Assembly: GCF_000495795.1 (NCBI RefSeq)
Contig: NZ_AWGD01000021.1
Coordinates: 1-64,000, forward strand
DNA length: 64,000 nucleotides
From: Asticcacaulis sp. AC460
GTDB taxonomy: Bacteria > Pseudomonadota > Alphaproteobacteria > Caulobacterales > Caulobacteraceae
Reading direction: 5' to 3'
Below the pieces are notes generated by a model, which saw only the letters and a list, made by a program, of their open reading frames with translations, had not been told where the DNA came from and did not search any database. The position numbers were made by a program, and so were the translations under genes. This document shows, piece after piece, positions 16,374-24,723 of this stretch. The stretch's first letter is position 1. Every line of letters starts with the position of its first letter.

Positions 16374-18833
16374 ATGCTGCCCGTCGAAGAGATATTTCCG
16401 GACCTCAAGGCCTTCCTGGGCGATAACACCACGGCGGTGATCATCGCGCGGCCCGGCGCCGGCAAGACCACGGGCGTGCCTTTGGCCTTGTTGAACGAAC
16501 CGTGGCTGGAGGGACAGTCCATCGTCCTGCTGGAGCCGCGGCGATTGGCGGCGCGAGCGGCGGCGGCGCGCATGGCTGAGACTCTGGGCGAACAGGTGGG
16601 GCAGACGGTCGGTTTCCGGGTCCGCGGCGAATCGAAGATGAGCGCCAAGACCCGCATCGAGGTGGTGACCGAAGGTATCTTCTCGCGCCGTATTCTCGAT
16701 GATCCCGGATTGGACGGCGTCGGCTGCGTTATCTTCGATGAGTTTCACGAGCGGAGCCTGGATGCCGACCTGGGCCTGGCCTTTGCCCGCGACAGCCAGA
16801 CGGTGTTGCGCGACGATCTGCGGCTGCTTATCATGTCGGCGACCCTGGATGGGGAGCGCATATTGGGCTTGCTGCCCGATGCCCGTAGCTTCCAGTCGGT
16901 TGGACGCAGTTTTCCGATCACCACCCACTATCTCGGCCGAGACCAGGGCAAGATGATGGAGGCCGATATCGCCCGGCACGTAGCGCGTCTGAGCCAGAAG
17001 CTGGCGGCGGACCGCGCCGAGACGATGTTGGTGTTTTTGCCGGGGCAGGGCGAGATTCATCGCGTCGGGCGGTTTCTGGATGAAGCCGGGGTGGCGCCGG
17101 ATATCGAGGTTCACAAGCTGTTCGGCGCCATGGATTTCCGCGATCAGGCACGAGTGTTGGGGCGTAACAATGCCGGGCACCCCAAGATTGTGTTGGCAAG
17201 CGCCATCGCCGAGACCTCGCTGACCCTGGACAAGGTCAGCATGGTGGTCGATTGCGGGCTGTCGCGGTTGGGGCGGTTCGACCCGGCGCGCGGGGTGACA
17301 CGGTTTGTCACCGAGCGCGTGTCCAAGGCCTCGGCCGATCAGCGCCGTGGCCGTGCCGGACGGACACAGGCCGGGGATGCGTACCGGTTATGGGACGAGG
17401 AACAGGACCGGTCGCTGATTCCGTTCGCCAAGCCGGAAATCCTCGAAACCGACCTGTCGCAGTTGGCGCTTTCGTTGCGGCTTTGGGGAGCGAAGTCGAC
17501 GGAAGGTCTGACGCTTTTGGATCATCCGCCCAAGGCTGCCATGGCCGAGGCGGTCAAGCTGTTGCAGGCGCTGGGGGCGCTGGACGGGCAGGGCGATATT
17601 ACGCCCCACGGCCGCCGGGTGGCGCAGCTGCCCATGGCGCCCAGACTGGCCAATATGTTGTTGAAGGCGGCCGAGAACGGGGCAGCGGAAGCGGGCGCGA
17701 ACCTAGCGGTGTTGTTGTCGGAAAACGGCCTTGGTGGCAACATGACCGATCTCGATCTGCGGCTGGAAGGGCTGGCGCGGGATCGCACGCCCAAGGTGGT
17801 CCAGGCGCGGCAACTGGCCCAGGGATGGGCACGACAGGCGCAAGCGTTGGTAAAGCGGAATCAAAAGGTTACGGTGCATATCTCACACCTGTTGTTAGCC
17901 GAGGCCTTTCCGGAGCGGATCGCCAAGGCGCGCGGCAAACCCGGTGAATTCGTCATGGCCAATGGCCGTGGCGTCTATGTCGACGAGCATGATCCGCTGG
18001 CGCGGCAGGCCTATGTTGCGGTCGGCGATGCGGGGGGCGGCAAGGACCGCGACCGTATCCTGCTGGGGGCGGGATTGTCAGAGCAGGATATACTGAGCCT
18101 GTTCGGTGATCGGCTGGAGCGCGGGACGGTGCTGGATAAGAGCAGCGGCCGGTTCCGGGCGTTCGAACAGTTGCGCTTTGGGGCTTTGGTTTTGTCTTCC
18201 AAGCCGCTGGAAAAGGTGCCGGCGGAGTTGTTGCTTCATGCGGAAGCTGAGGAGATCCAGGCCAAGGGATTGAAGGCGCTGAATTTGTCGGAAGGTGGTC
18301 AGAGTTTTCGGGCGCGGGTGGAGTTTGTACGCAGCCAGGATGAGTCGTGGCCAGACCTGTCGGACGAAGCGCTGTTGGCGGGTTTGGAGACGTGGCTTGG
18401 GCCCTATGCCGCCGGAAAGTCGATGCTGTCGCTGTCGGGCCAGCAGGTCTCTGAGGCGTTGCGGGCGATTCTGACGCATGAGCAGCAGCGCGGTCTGGAC
18501 AAGCTGGCGCCGGAAACCTTGCGAATGCCGACGGGATCGAACATGCGGATCGATTACGAGGCGGAGGGCGGGCCGCGGGTCGAGGTCCGGGTTCAGGAGC
18601 TTTACGGGACCGCGGTGCATCCGACGGTGGGGCCATCGAAGATTCCGGTGACGTTGGCGCTGTTGTCGCCGGCGCATCGGCCTATCCAGATCACCAAGGA
18701 TCTGCCGGCTTTCTGGAACGGGTCGTGGAGCGATGTGCGCAGCGATATGAAGGGGCGGTATCCGCGTCACGTCTGGCCGGAAAATCCGCGCGAGGCCGAT
18801 CCGACGACAAGGGCTAAGCCCAGGGGGACGTGA
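16374..18833 (+). CDS. hrpB: ATP-dependent helicase HrpB
   Basis: DEAH-box helicase of 819 residues, the usual HrpB length. Motif I RPGAGKTT is at residues 26-33, motif II DEFHERS begins near residue 122, SATLDGE (motif III) follows, and QRRGRAGRTQAG (motif VI) is present. The C-terminus carries the HrpB-specific domain ending in DVRSDMKGRYPRHVWPENP. Its cellular role is poorly known; in other bacteria HrpB relatives act in RNA metabolism. The gene starts 30 nt after the preceding terminator and appears to be transcribed alone. Confidence 0.96.
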   Translation: MLPVEEIFPDLKAFLGDNTTAVIIARPGAGKTTGVPLALLNEPWLEGQSIVLLEPRRLAARAAAARMAETLGEQVGQTVGFRVRGESKMSAKTRIEVVTEGIFSRRILDDPGLDGVGCVIFDEFHERSLDADLGLAFARDSQTVLRDDLRLLIMSATLDGERILGLLPDARSFQSVGRSFPITTHYLGRDQGKMMEADIARHVARLSQKLAADRAETMLVFLPGQGEIHRVGRFLDEAGVAPDIEVHKLFGAMDFRDQARVLGRNNAGHPKIVLASAIAETSLTLDKVSMVVDCGLSRLGRFDPARGVTRFVTERVSKASADQRRGRAGRTQAGDAYRLWDEEQDRSLIPFAKPEILETDLSQLALSLRLWGAKSTEGLTLLDHPPKAAMAEAVKLLQALGALDGQGDITPHGRRVAQLPMAPRLANMLLKAAENGAAEAGANLAVLLSENGLGGNMTDLDLRLEGLARDRTPKVVQARQLAQGWARQAQALVKRNQKVTVHISHLLLAEAFPERIAKARGKPGEFVMANGRGVYVDEHDPLARQAYVAVGDAGGGKDRDRILLGAGLSEQDILSLFGDRLERGTVLDKSSGRFRAFEQLRFGALVLSSKPLEKVPAELLLHAEAEEIQAKGLKALNLSEGGQSFRARVEFVRSQDESWPDLSDEALLAGLETWLGPYAAGKSMLSLSGQQVSEALRAILTHEQQRGLDKLAPETLRMPTGSNMRIDYEAEGGPRVEVRVQELYGTAVHPTVGPSKIPVTLALLSPAHRPIQITKDLPAFWNGSWSDVRSDMKGRYPRHVWPENPREADPTTRAKPRGT

Positions 18834-18890
18834 ACCGGTTGGCGGGAATCGCGTATAAGGTTTCAGGTGTCGGTGATTGGCCGCTAAGAG

Positions 18891-18970
18891 GACCCCTCCG
18901 TCTCGACGCGTTTCGCCCCAAAAGGGGGCTCACTTGCTCGCCACCTCCCCATCTACGATAGGGAGGAGAA
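18891..18970. repeat. Interspersed palindromic repeat, copy 3
   Basis: Element of the form CCCCTCCGTCTCGACGCG ... CACCTCCCC ... GGGAGGAGAA. Its outer part matches the copy at 62807 (TCTCGACGCG and CTTGCTCG), while its end matches the other copies. It sits between hrpB and the GST gene. An AAGAGGACCCCTC start is shared with the copy at 24677. Confidence 0.75.
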
Positions 18971-19007
18971 GGAAGTAAGGATTCAGCTGTTTTCGACGGG
19001 AGCCTTT

Positions 19008-19664
19008 ATGATCACTGTGCACCATCTCGACAATTCGCGTTCGCAACGGGTGTTGTGGCTCCTGGAAGAGCTGAACCTGCCGTATGAGATCAAGTTCTAT
19101 AAGCGCGATCAGCGCATGATGGCGCCGCCGGAGTTGAAGGCTGTGCATCCTTTGGGAAAGTCGCCGGTGATCACGGATGTCCCCGGAACGATCGCCGAAA
19201 GCGGCGCGATCATCGACTATCTGGTCGGCGCCTATGGGCCGCAACTGGCGCCACCGCCGGGGATGCCGGAACGGTTGCGCTATAATTACTGGATGTATGC
19301 CGCCGAAGGCAGTTTCATGCAGCCGCTGGTTTTGAAGCTGATTACGATGCAGATTCGGAAAAGGGTGCCGTTCTTTATCCGGCCGATTGCGTCGGGAATT
19401 GCTTCAGCGATCGAGAAGCAGATGGTCAATCCGAATATCGCCGCCAATGCGGCGCTTTGGGAAAGCACACTGGCGTCGTCGCCGTGGTTCGTCGGCGACT
19501 CGTTTACCGCTGCAGATATCATGATGAGCTTCCCACTGGAAACGGCCACCAGCCGGGGCGGGTTGGGCGACAAGCCGTACATCAAGGCCTGGCTGGAGAC
19601 CATTCACGCCCGGCCGGCTTACCGCCGCGCTTTGGAACGCGGCGGGGCCTATGCCTACGCGTGA
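19008..19664 (+). CDS. Glutathione S-transferase family protein
   Basis: Cytosolic GST-like protein of 218 residues: N-terminal thioredoxin-fold domain with the N-terminal helix NSRSQRVLWLLEELNLPYE (residues about 7-25), the cis-proline region HPLGKSPVITD, the glutathione gamma-glutamyl-binding pair ESGAI, and a C-terminal all-helical domain with WFVGDSFTAADIMM, which holds the conserved N-capping box. The predicted catalytic position in the first helix carries Ser. It is likely a detoxification or redox enzyme; the substrate is unknown. A GGGAG precedes the ATG. Confidence 0.93.
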   Translation: MITVHHLDNSRSQRVLWLLEELNLPYEIKFYKRDQRMMAPPELKAVHPLGKSPVITDVPGTIAESGAIIDYLVGAYGPQLAPPPGMPERLRYNYWMYAAEGSFMQPLVLKLITMQIRKRVPFFIRPIASGIASAIEKQMVNPNIAANAALWESTLASSPWFVGDSFTAADIMMSFPLETATSRGGLGDKPYIKAWLETIHARPAYRRALERGGAYAYA

Positions 19665-19775
19665 TTAGCGGCTCTGGGTGAAGTTGTCGGGGCCGCTGTC
19701 GTCGATGATGATACAGGCTGAAAGGCTGGAAGCCAGCAGAGCGGCGACGACAAGGCGGATGGCGATGGATTTCAT
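19665..19775 (-). CDS. Micro-lipoprotein, 36 residues
   Basis: Very small ORF starting MKSIAIRLVVAALLASSLSAC: a basic n-region, hydrophobic h-region and a lipobox LSAC with cysteine at residue 21. Only about 15 residues follow (IIIDDSGPDNFTQSR). A Shine-Dalgarno (CAGGGG) lies about eight nt before the ATG. It is 22 bp downstream of a second similar micro-lipoprotein on the same strand, so the pair is likely one transcript. The mature peptide would be a lipid anchor with a short acidic tail. It does not match a family I recognise. Confidence 0.6.
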   Translation of the reverse strand: MKSIAIRLVVAALLASSLSACIIIDDSGPDNFTQSR

Positions 19776-19797
19776 GATAATACCCCTGAGTTGGTGA

Positions 19798-19974
19798 TTA
19801 GAAGCTGCCGGTTTCGGCGGGTTTTTCGTCGGTCGCCGGGGCATCCCGGTGATGGCCGTGATGGAAGTCGCCATCGTCGTCAGCAACGACGATCAGGCAG
19901 CCGGACAGGCTGAGCGCCGCCGCCGCAACGAGCGTAAGTTTAACGGCAAGGGCCGTCGTCTTCGAGAGTGTCAT
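19798..19974 (-). CDS. Micro-lipoprotein, 58 residues, His/Asp-rich tail
   Basis: ORF of 58 residues beginning MTLSKTTALAVKLTLVAAAA with a lipobox LSGC (cysteine at residue 26), followed by LIVV, a run of acidic residues (ADDDGDF) and a histidine cluster HHGHH, then a Pro/Glu-rich end. An AAGGGG precedes the ATG by eight to ten nt. The signal peptide, lipobox and post-cysteine aliphatic-acidic pattern resemble the 36-residue neighbour downstream, suggesting a divergent duplicate pair. The His/Asp cluster could bind metal, which is a guess. Confidence 0.6.
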   Translation of the reverse strand: MTLSKTTALAVKLTLVAAAALSLSGCLIVVADDDGDFHHGHHRDAPATDEKPAETGSF

Positions 19975-20169
19975 GGTTTAGCCCCTTAGGTCAAAATGCC
20001 CCGCATGAGATGACGGTAGGGTTCTATCGATGAACCGGACATGAACCGATTTCACCTTAAATCTTTTTAATTTTCCAGAGGTTATGCGACTATGTTTAAG
20101 ACGGAAAGTCGCCGGATTGGGGAATTTGTCGGGAAATTGGGGTGTATGCAGCGCAAGATGACGGCGGGA

Positions 20170-20237
20170 CAAATCCCCCACCGTCTCATTTGCTTCCAGC
20201 AAATGATCCACCTCCCCGTATAATGGGGAGGGATAAG
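20170..20237. repeat. Interspersed palindromic repeat, copy 4
   Basis: Shares a block of about 49 identical bases with the copy at 9812, including the TCATTTGCT/AGCAAATGA hairpin, then diverges in the second hairpin (CCTCCCCGTATAATGGGGAGG, imperfect) and agrees again at GGATAAGT. Located just past the 3' end of the convergently read TrmH-family gene. Confidence 0.85.
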
Positions 20238-20258
20238 TAGTTGGTAGTACTCGCCTTT

Positions 20259-21050
20259 TTACAGGCCGGCGGCGGCGTAGATCATGATGCCCGTCGCGAC
20301 CGACAGGTTCAGGCTGTCGGCGCGGCCCTTCATCGGAATCTTTACATGCGTGTCGCAGGCCGCCGCGATCTCCGGCGTCAGCCCAGACTGTTCCGTCCCC
20401 ATCAGGATCAGGGTCGGGCGGCGATAGTCGGCCGTGCGGTGATTATGGGTGGCGCTCAGCAAGGTACCGACGACTGAACCTGTCCAGCGCGCACGGTCGG
20501 CCAGGAACTCCTCGCGCGTGCACTTCACCACCGGCAGGGCGAAGACCGAACCCATGGTCGCGCGAACGGTTTCGACGCTGAACGGGTCGACACAGTCGCC
20601 GATCAGGATGACCCCACCGATGCCAGCTGCGTCGGCTGTGCGGATGATGGTGCCGAGGTTGCCCGGGTCGCGGACCTGTTCCAACGCCACCCAGACATCA
20701 TTGGTGTTCGGGTCGATGTCCTTCAGCGATTTAATCTGCTGGGCAAAGACCGCGACGACCATTTGCGGGTTGTCCTTACGCGAAATCTTTTCGAGAATTT
20801 CGCGGGTTACCTCCAGAACTTCACCATTCGCTGCAAGCGTTTCGCGGATGGCGCGGTCCAGCATGGGGTGGCGGTCGTCCGACTTGCCGAACACCAGGAC
20901 TTCCGGCGCGAAGCCCTGGTCCAGGGCGTCGATGATGATCTTCAGGCCCTCGGCCAGGAAACGGCCGGTCTCTTCGCGTTCCTTGCGCATATGCAGGGCG
21001 CGGATGTCCTTGACGGTCTGGTTGGTCAGGGAGGTGATCGGCTTGATCAT
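20259..21050 (-). CDS. TrmH/SpoU-family RNA 2'-O-methyltransferase
   Basis: SPOUT methyltransferase of about 263 residues. The N-terminal substrate-binding domain (ALHMRKEREETGRFLAEGLK) is followed by the trefoil-knot catalytic domain with all three SpoU motifs: EQVRDPGNLGTIIRTADAAG, DCVDPFSVETVRATMGSVF, and the C-terminal ILMGTEQSGL...IPMKGRADSLNLSVA. These methylate a ribose 2'-OH in tRNA or rRNA using S-adenosylmethionine; the target nucleotide is unknown. I chose the ATG at 21050 (MIKPITSL), four bases after the upstream methyltransferase gene's stop; the frame is open to 21074. Confidence 0.92.
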   Translation of the reverse strand: MIKPITSLTNQTVKDIRALHMRKEREETGRFLAEGLKIIIDALDQGFAPEVLVFGKSDDRHPMLDRAIRETLAANGEVLEVTREILEKISRKDNPQMVVAVFAQQIKSLKDIDPNTNDVWVALEQVRDPGNLGTIIRTADAAGIGGVILIGDCVDPFSVETVRATMGSVFALPVVKCTREEFLADRARWTGSVVGTLLSATHNHRTADYRRPTLILMGTEQSGLTPEIAAACDTHVKIPMKGRADSLNLSVATGIMIYAAAGL

Positions 21051-21054
21051 GAGG

Positions 21055-21969
21055 TCAGCCCTGCCAGCGCGCAAAGAACGAAAGGCCGATTTCGCGCGGC
21101 GCCACGTCGGCTGGTTTCTGCCCCTTGGGCGGCTTGGCGTCTTCGCGCAGGGTCAGTTCACCGAAATCGACTTGACCGTTGCGAGGGCCTACCGCTTCGG
21201 CGACCAGGTGCGCCAGGGCCGGGCCGGAAACCCGGGCGGCATAGGCGTTGAGCAGCAGGAAGGCGGCATCGTCGCTCAACAGTTGAGCGCACATGTCGAC
21301 CATTTCGGGCAGGTCCTCGAACAGGCGCCAGACTTCGCCGGTCGGGCCGCGGCCGTATTTCGGCGGGTCGAGGATGATGCCTTCGTACTTGGAGCCGCGT
21401 TTGACTTCGCGCTGGACGTATTTGCGGGCGTCCTCGCAGATCCAGCGGATCGGGGCTTCGGCCAGGCCTGAGAGCGCGGCATTGTCGCGCGCCCAGCCGA
21501 TGGCTTTTTTCGAAGCGTCGACATGGGTGACCTTCGCGCCGGCCGAGGCGGCGACCAGGCTGGCGACGCCGGTATAGCCGAACAGGTTCAGCACGCGCAT
21601 ACCCGGGCGGGCGGCGACGGCCTGTTTCTGCCACGCCCAGTTGGCGGCCTGTTCCGGGAAGAAGGCGAGGTGGCGGAAATTGGTGAAGCGGCCATGGAAC
21701 TTGACGCCGTCCCAGCCCAGCGGCCATTGTTCCGGCGGTTTACGCGAAAAGGTCCAGCGGCCTTCGTCTTCATCGCCGGCGGGGTCGAAATCGGCGTCGG
21801 CGCGCTCCCAAAGTTCCGGGTATTTCGGCGTCCACCAGCATTGCGGTTCAGGGCGAACCACCAGGAAGTCGCCATAGCGTTCCAGCTTGCGGCCAAACCC
21901 TGAGTCGACCAGGGCATAGTCGCTCCAGGCTTCGGTGCGCAGCAGGGTTGGTGTGTCGGAAATGTTCAT
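21055..21969 (-). CDS. Class I SAM-dependent methyltransferase (RlmI/RlmK-like)
   Basis: Rossmann-fold methyltransferase of 304 residues. SAM-binding motif I is VLNLFGYTGVASLVAASAG, the acidic post-I residue is in VTHVDASKKAI, and the catalytic motif DPPKYGRGP resembles the RlmI/RlmK (Methyltrans_SAM) group that methylates 23S rRNA. There is no N-terminal PUA or THUMP domain; a Trp-rich segment (QCWWTPKYPELWERAD) precedes the core. The start at 21969 (MNISDTPTLL) was preferred over an upstream open frame to 22128, which would overlap the divergent btuF-like gene. It forms a two-gene RNA methyltransferase operon with the TrmH-family gene. Confidence 0.88.
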   Translation of the reverse strand: MNISDTPTLLRTEAWSDYALVDSGFGRKLERYGDFLVVRPEPQCWWTPKYPELWERADADFDPAGDEDEGRWTFSRKPPEQWPLGWDGVKFHGRFTNFRHLAFFPEQAANWAWQKQAVAARPGMRVLNLFGYTGVASLVAASAGAKVTHVDASKKAIGWARDNAALSGLAEAPIRWICEDARKYVQREVKRGSKYEGIILDPPKYGRGPTGEVWRLFEDLPEMVDMCAQLLSDDAAFLLLNAYAARVSGPALAHLVAEAVGPRNGQVDFGELTLREDAKPPKGQKPADVAPREIGLSFFARWQG

Positions 21970-22090
21970 GGCTTCGCCATACGGCCAAGGGCGCGTGGTC
22001 GCAAGATACAAAAAACACGTGTAAGAGTTCGCGTCTGCGAAGAATCCTTGTAGACGCCGTAATGGGGCAGTCGGGAGCGGCACAGAGACA

Positions 22091-22909
22091 ATGCGAATCA
22101 GGTGGTTACAGCATGTTCTCGCCGGCATAAGCGCTGGCCTGATGCTGGGCGCCGGTGTGGCTCAGGCCGCCAATCCGCCCCGGGTCGTGTCTTTGGACGG
22201 CTGCGCCGACCAGTATGTCCTGGGGCTGGTGCCGCAAGCCGATATCGTAGCGGTTTCTGATCGCGCCGCCTTGCCGGACTCCTATTTTCGCGACCGCGTC
22301 GGGACGATCCGTCGGGTCAAGCCGTATCTTGAGACCATCCTGGCGCTGGAGCCTGATATCGTCGTGCGCACCTGGGGTGGGGATCTCAGGCTGTTGCAGC
22401 GGCTGCAGCATCACGGCATCAAGGTCGTCAATATCAACGATGTCTACAATTACGACCAGGCGCGCGAAGAGCTGTTCCGGGTCGGCGACGAGGTCGGACA
22501 GCCGGCCAGCGCCCGCATCGAGGCGCACCGGTTCGAGGAAGCGTTGGACAACATCCATAATATCGGCCGCGGCCGCTCTGTCCTCTACTACAGCCCGTCC
22601 GGTTACAGCGCCGGGCCTGACACCATGGTCGGCGATATCCTGACGCGGCTGGGGTTCCGGCTGGAGACCCAGACAAAGGGCTTTTTCTTCCTGTCGCCCG
22701 AAGTGATGTTGACCAAGAAGCCGGACGTGTTTGCCCTGGCGTTTTTTGACGACAAGGTGTCGATGCGACGCGTGCCCGGCCGCAGCCCGGTCGTGCGCAA
22801 GGTCATCGCTGACCGGCCAAACCTGGTTTTGCCGTCGCGCGCCATGGCCTGCAGCGGCTGGTTCACCGCCTACGATATCGAAAGCCTGTCTCTGGTGGGG
22901 TTCCGTTGA
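22091..22909 (+). CDS. ABC transporter substrate-binding protein (BtuF/FepB-like)
   Basis: Periplasmic binding protein of 272 residues with a signal peptide (residues 1-26, cleaved after AQA). The fold markers of class III metal-chelate binding proteins are present: RVVSLDGCADQYVLGL at the start of the mature protein, LALEPDIVV before the long backbone helix, and GIKVVNIND. It presents cobalamin, a siderophore or heme to the FecCD-type permease encoded next. No cobalamin-riboswitch pattern was found upstream, so the ligand is open. It is the first gene of a three-gene importer operon. Confidence 0.9.
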   Translation: MRIRWLQHVLAGISAGLMLGAGVAQAANPPRVVSLDGCADQYVLGLVPQADIVAVSDRAALPDSYFRDRVGTIRRVKPYLETILALEPDIVVRTWGGDLRLLQRLQHHGIKVVNINDVYNYDQAREELFRVGDEVGQPASARIEAHRFEEALDNIHNIGRGRSVLYYSPSGYSAGPDTMVGDILTRLGFRLETQTKGFFFLSPEVMLTKKPDVFALAFFDDKVSMRRVPGRSPVVRKVIADRPNLVLPSRAMACSGWFTAYDIESLSLVGFR

Positions 22910-23904
22910 TGCACGTTTCGACCTCCGCCCTGAATATCGGACTGGCCGTGACCACCGGCGTGCTGGTGATCGCCCTGATGCTGTTGGGGGATGTGCCGCT
23001 GAGCCTGCATGCCTGGGGCGATGCCCTGATCCATCCCGGTTCGCTGGGCGCCGAGGTGGTGTGGGGTATTCGCCTGCCGCGCAACCTGACCGCCGTTGGA
23101 GTCGGCGCCATGCTGGGGATGAGTGGCGCGCTGATGCAGGGCCTGCTGCGTAATCCGCTGGCCGAGCCGGGCTTGCTGGGGGTTTCGGCCGGGGCCGGTC
23201 TGGCGGCGTCGATCGCCATCGTCTTCGGGCTGGGCCTGGTGCCGTTTGCCGTCGAAGGCTTCGCCATGGTCGGCGCTACTGGGGTCGCGGTGCTGCTGCT
23301 GCTGTTCGTACAGCGTTTTCCGCAGCGCCAGGCCTTGATCCTGCTGGGCGTTGGGCTGTCGGCCCTGTGCGGGGCTCTGATGGCGCTGGTATTCAACCTG
23401 TCGCCATCGCCGGTGACCACGGCGGAAATCCTGAGCTGGACCATGGGCAGCGTACAGAACCGGAGTTGGTTCGATGTGTTGCTGACGGTCTTCGGTTTGG
23501 TGGTGGTCAGCGCGCTGAGCCTGCATCTGGGGCGGGGTTTGCGGTTTTTGACCTTAGGTGAGGAGACCGCGCGGTCGATGGGCATCGACATGACGCGTTT
23601 GACCCAGGTGATCGTCGTTGGTTCCTCCTTGCTGGCCGGGCTGGCCGTGGCGGTGGCGGGGGTTATAGGCTTTGTCGGGTTGGCGTCGCCGCACCTGATC
23701 CGGGCCTTGGGGATCAAGGATCCGTATCGCCTGATCTGGCCGTCGGCCCTGGCCGGTGGGCTGATGGTGCTGATTGCCGATGGCTGTGTGCGGTTGATTC
23801 CGGCGTCGGGTGAGTTGCGTTTAGGGGTTCTGACCTCGCTGATCGGCGCGCCTCTGTTTGCCGTCCTGGCCTACCGGTCGGCCCGTTCATGGATGCAGGA
23901 CTGA
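22909..23904 (+). CDS. FecCD-family ABC transporter permease
   Basis: Inner-membrane permease of 331 residues with 9-10 hydrophobic segments, including the family blocks RLPRNLTAVGVGAMLGMSGA and QGLLRNPLAEPGLLGVSAGA, which are highly conserved in BtuC/FecCD/FhuB. The ATPase-contact region GIDMTRLTQ and the segment GFVGLASPHLIRALGIKDPY are also there. The ATG overlaps the stop of the binding-protein gene (TGATG), indicating translational coupling. It forms a homodimeric channel for a B12-like or iron-chelate substrate. Confidence 0.95.
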   Translation: MHVSTSALNIGLAVTTGVLVIALMLLGDVPLSLHAWGDALIHPGSLGAEVVWGIRLPRNLTAVGVGAMLGMSGALMQGLLRNPLAEPGLLGVSAGAGLAASIAIVFGLGLVPFAVEGFAMVGATGVAVLLLLFVQRFPQRQALILLGVGLSALCGALMALVFNLSPSPVTTAEILSWTMGSVQNRSWFDVLLTVFGLVVVSALSLHLGRGLRFLTLGEETARSMGIDMTRLTQVIVVGSSLLAGLAVAVAGVIGFVGLASPHLIRALGIKDPYRLIWPSALAGGLMVLIADGCVRLIPASGELRLGVLTSLIGAPLFAVLAYRSARSWMQD

Positions 23905-24665
23905 TGGCGACGCTCGATCTCAACGATGTCAGTGTGGTACTGGGCGCCGAAACGGTTGTCCGGTCGGTCAGCGCGCATCTGGAACCGGGAAAGCTCTATG
24001 TCGTCGTCGGGCCCAACGGCGCCGGCAAGACCACCCTGTTGAAGGCAATGGCGTCGTTGCTGCGGCTGAGCGGCGGGGCGATCCGGCTGAACGATGAAGA
24101 CGTTATCGCCATGCCGCCGATGCGCCGCGCGGCGCACATGGCCTACCTGCCGCAGGAGCGCAGCGTCGCCTGGGATTTGCCGAGCGTCGATATCGCGGCG
24201 CTGGGCTGTCCGCATCTGACGCCGGAACTGGCGCGGCAGAAGGCCTTCTCTGAGCTTCAGGCTTTGGGGTTACAGGAGGTCAGCGACCGCGGCGTCTTTG
24301 GTTTGTCGGGGGGGCAGAGGGCGCGGGTACTGTTGGCGCGCGTGCTGGTGTCGTCGGCGGAGATCTATCTGCTGGACGAACCCTTGATCGCTTTGGATCC
24401 GGCCTGGCAGCGGCACGTGTTGATCCGACTGCGGGAACGGGCAGCCGAGGGCAAGACGGTCGTGCTCAGCCTGCACGACCTGCATCTGGCGGCGCAGTTT
24501 GCCGATGAAATCCTGTTGATGCACCGGGGTGAACTGGTGAAGTTGGCGGGGCCAGAAATTGTGTTTTCGGCCAAGTACCTGTCGGAGGTATTTAACCTGA
24601 AAGGCGAGCTGACCAACGTGCAAGGACAGCGGACCTTGCGGTTGGAATCGCTGCCGCTCCTGTAA
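23904..24665 (+). CDS. ABC transporter ATP-binding protein (BtuD/FecE-like)
   Basis: ATPase of about 253 residues. Walker A GPNGAGKTT is at residues 36-44, the signature LSGGQRARVLLAR near residue 134, Walker B IYLLDEPLIALDP, and the switch histidine in VVLSLHDLHLA. It drives the FecCD-type permease encoded directly upstream. The start ATG at 23904 overlaps the upstream stop (TGATG), just like the previous gene junction; an in-frame ATG at 23889 is the alternative. Confidence 0.95.
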   Translation: MATLDLNDVSVVLGAETVVRSVSAHLEPGKLYVVVGPNGAGKTTLLKAMASLLRLSGGAIRLNDEDVIAMPPMRRAAHMAYLPQERSVAWDLPSVDIAALGCPHLTPELARQKAFSELQALGLQEVSDRGVFGLSGGQRARVLLARVLVSSAEIYLLDEPLIALDPAWQRHVLIRLRERAAEGKTVVLSLHDLHLAAQFADEILLMHRGELVKLAGPEIVFSAKYLSEVFNLKGELTNVQGQRTLRLESLPLL

Positions 24666-24676
24666 GGCGGTTAAGA

Positions 24677-24713
24677 GGACCCCTCGCTCCCCATCGACGA
24701 TGGGGAGGAGAAG
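24677..24713. repeat. Interspersed palindromic repeat, copy 5 (short form)
   Basis: Shortest copy: GGACCCCTC followed by one perfect 9-bp hairpin CTCCCCATC-GAC-GATGGGGAG (24687-24707) and GAGAAG. The first hairpin of the longer copies is missing. It sits in the 58-bp gap between the convergent ABC and lytic transglycosylase genes and could act as a bidirectional transcript end. Confidence 0.85.
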
Positions 24714-24723
24714 TGCGGAAAAC

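Noticed and set aside
21970-22090. Possible cobalamin riboswitch before the BtuF-like gene
   Set aside because: No B12-box pattern or long leader could be found in the ~120 nt available, which is too short for the full aptamer.
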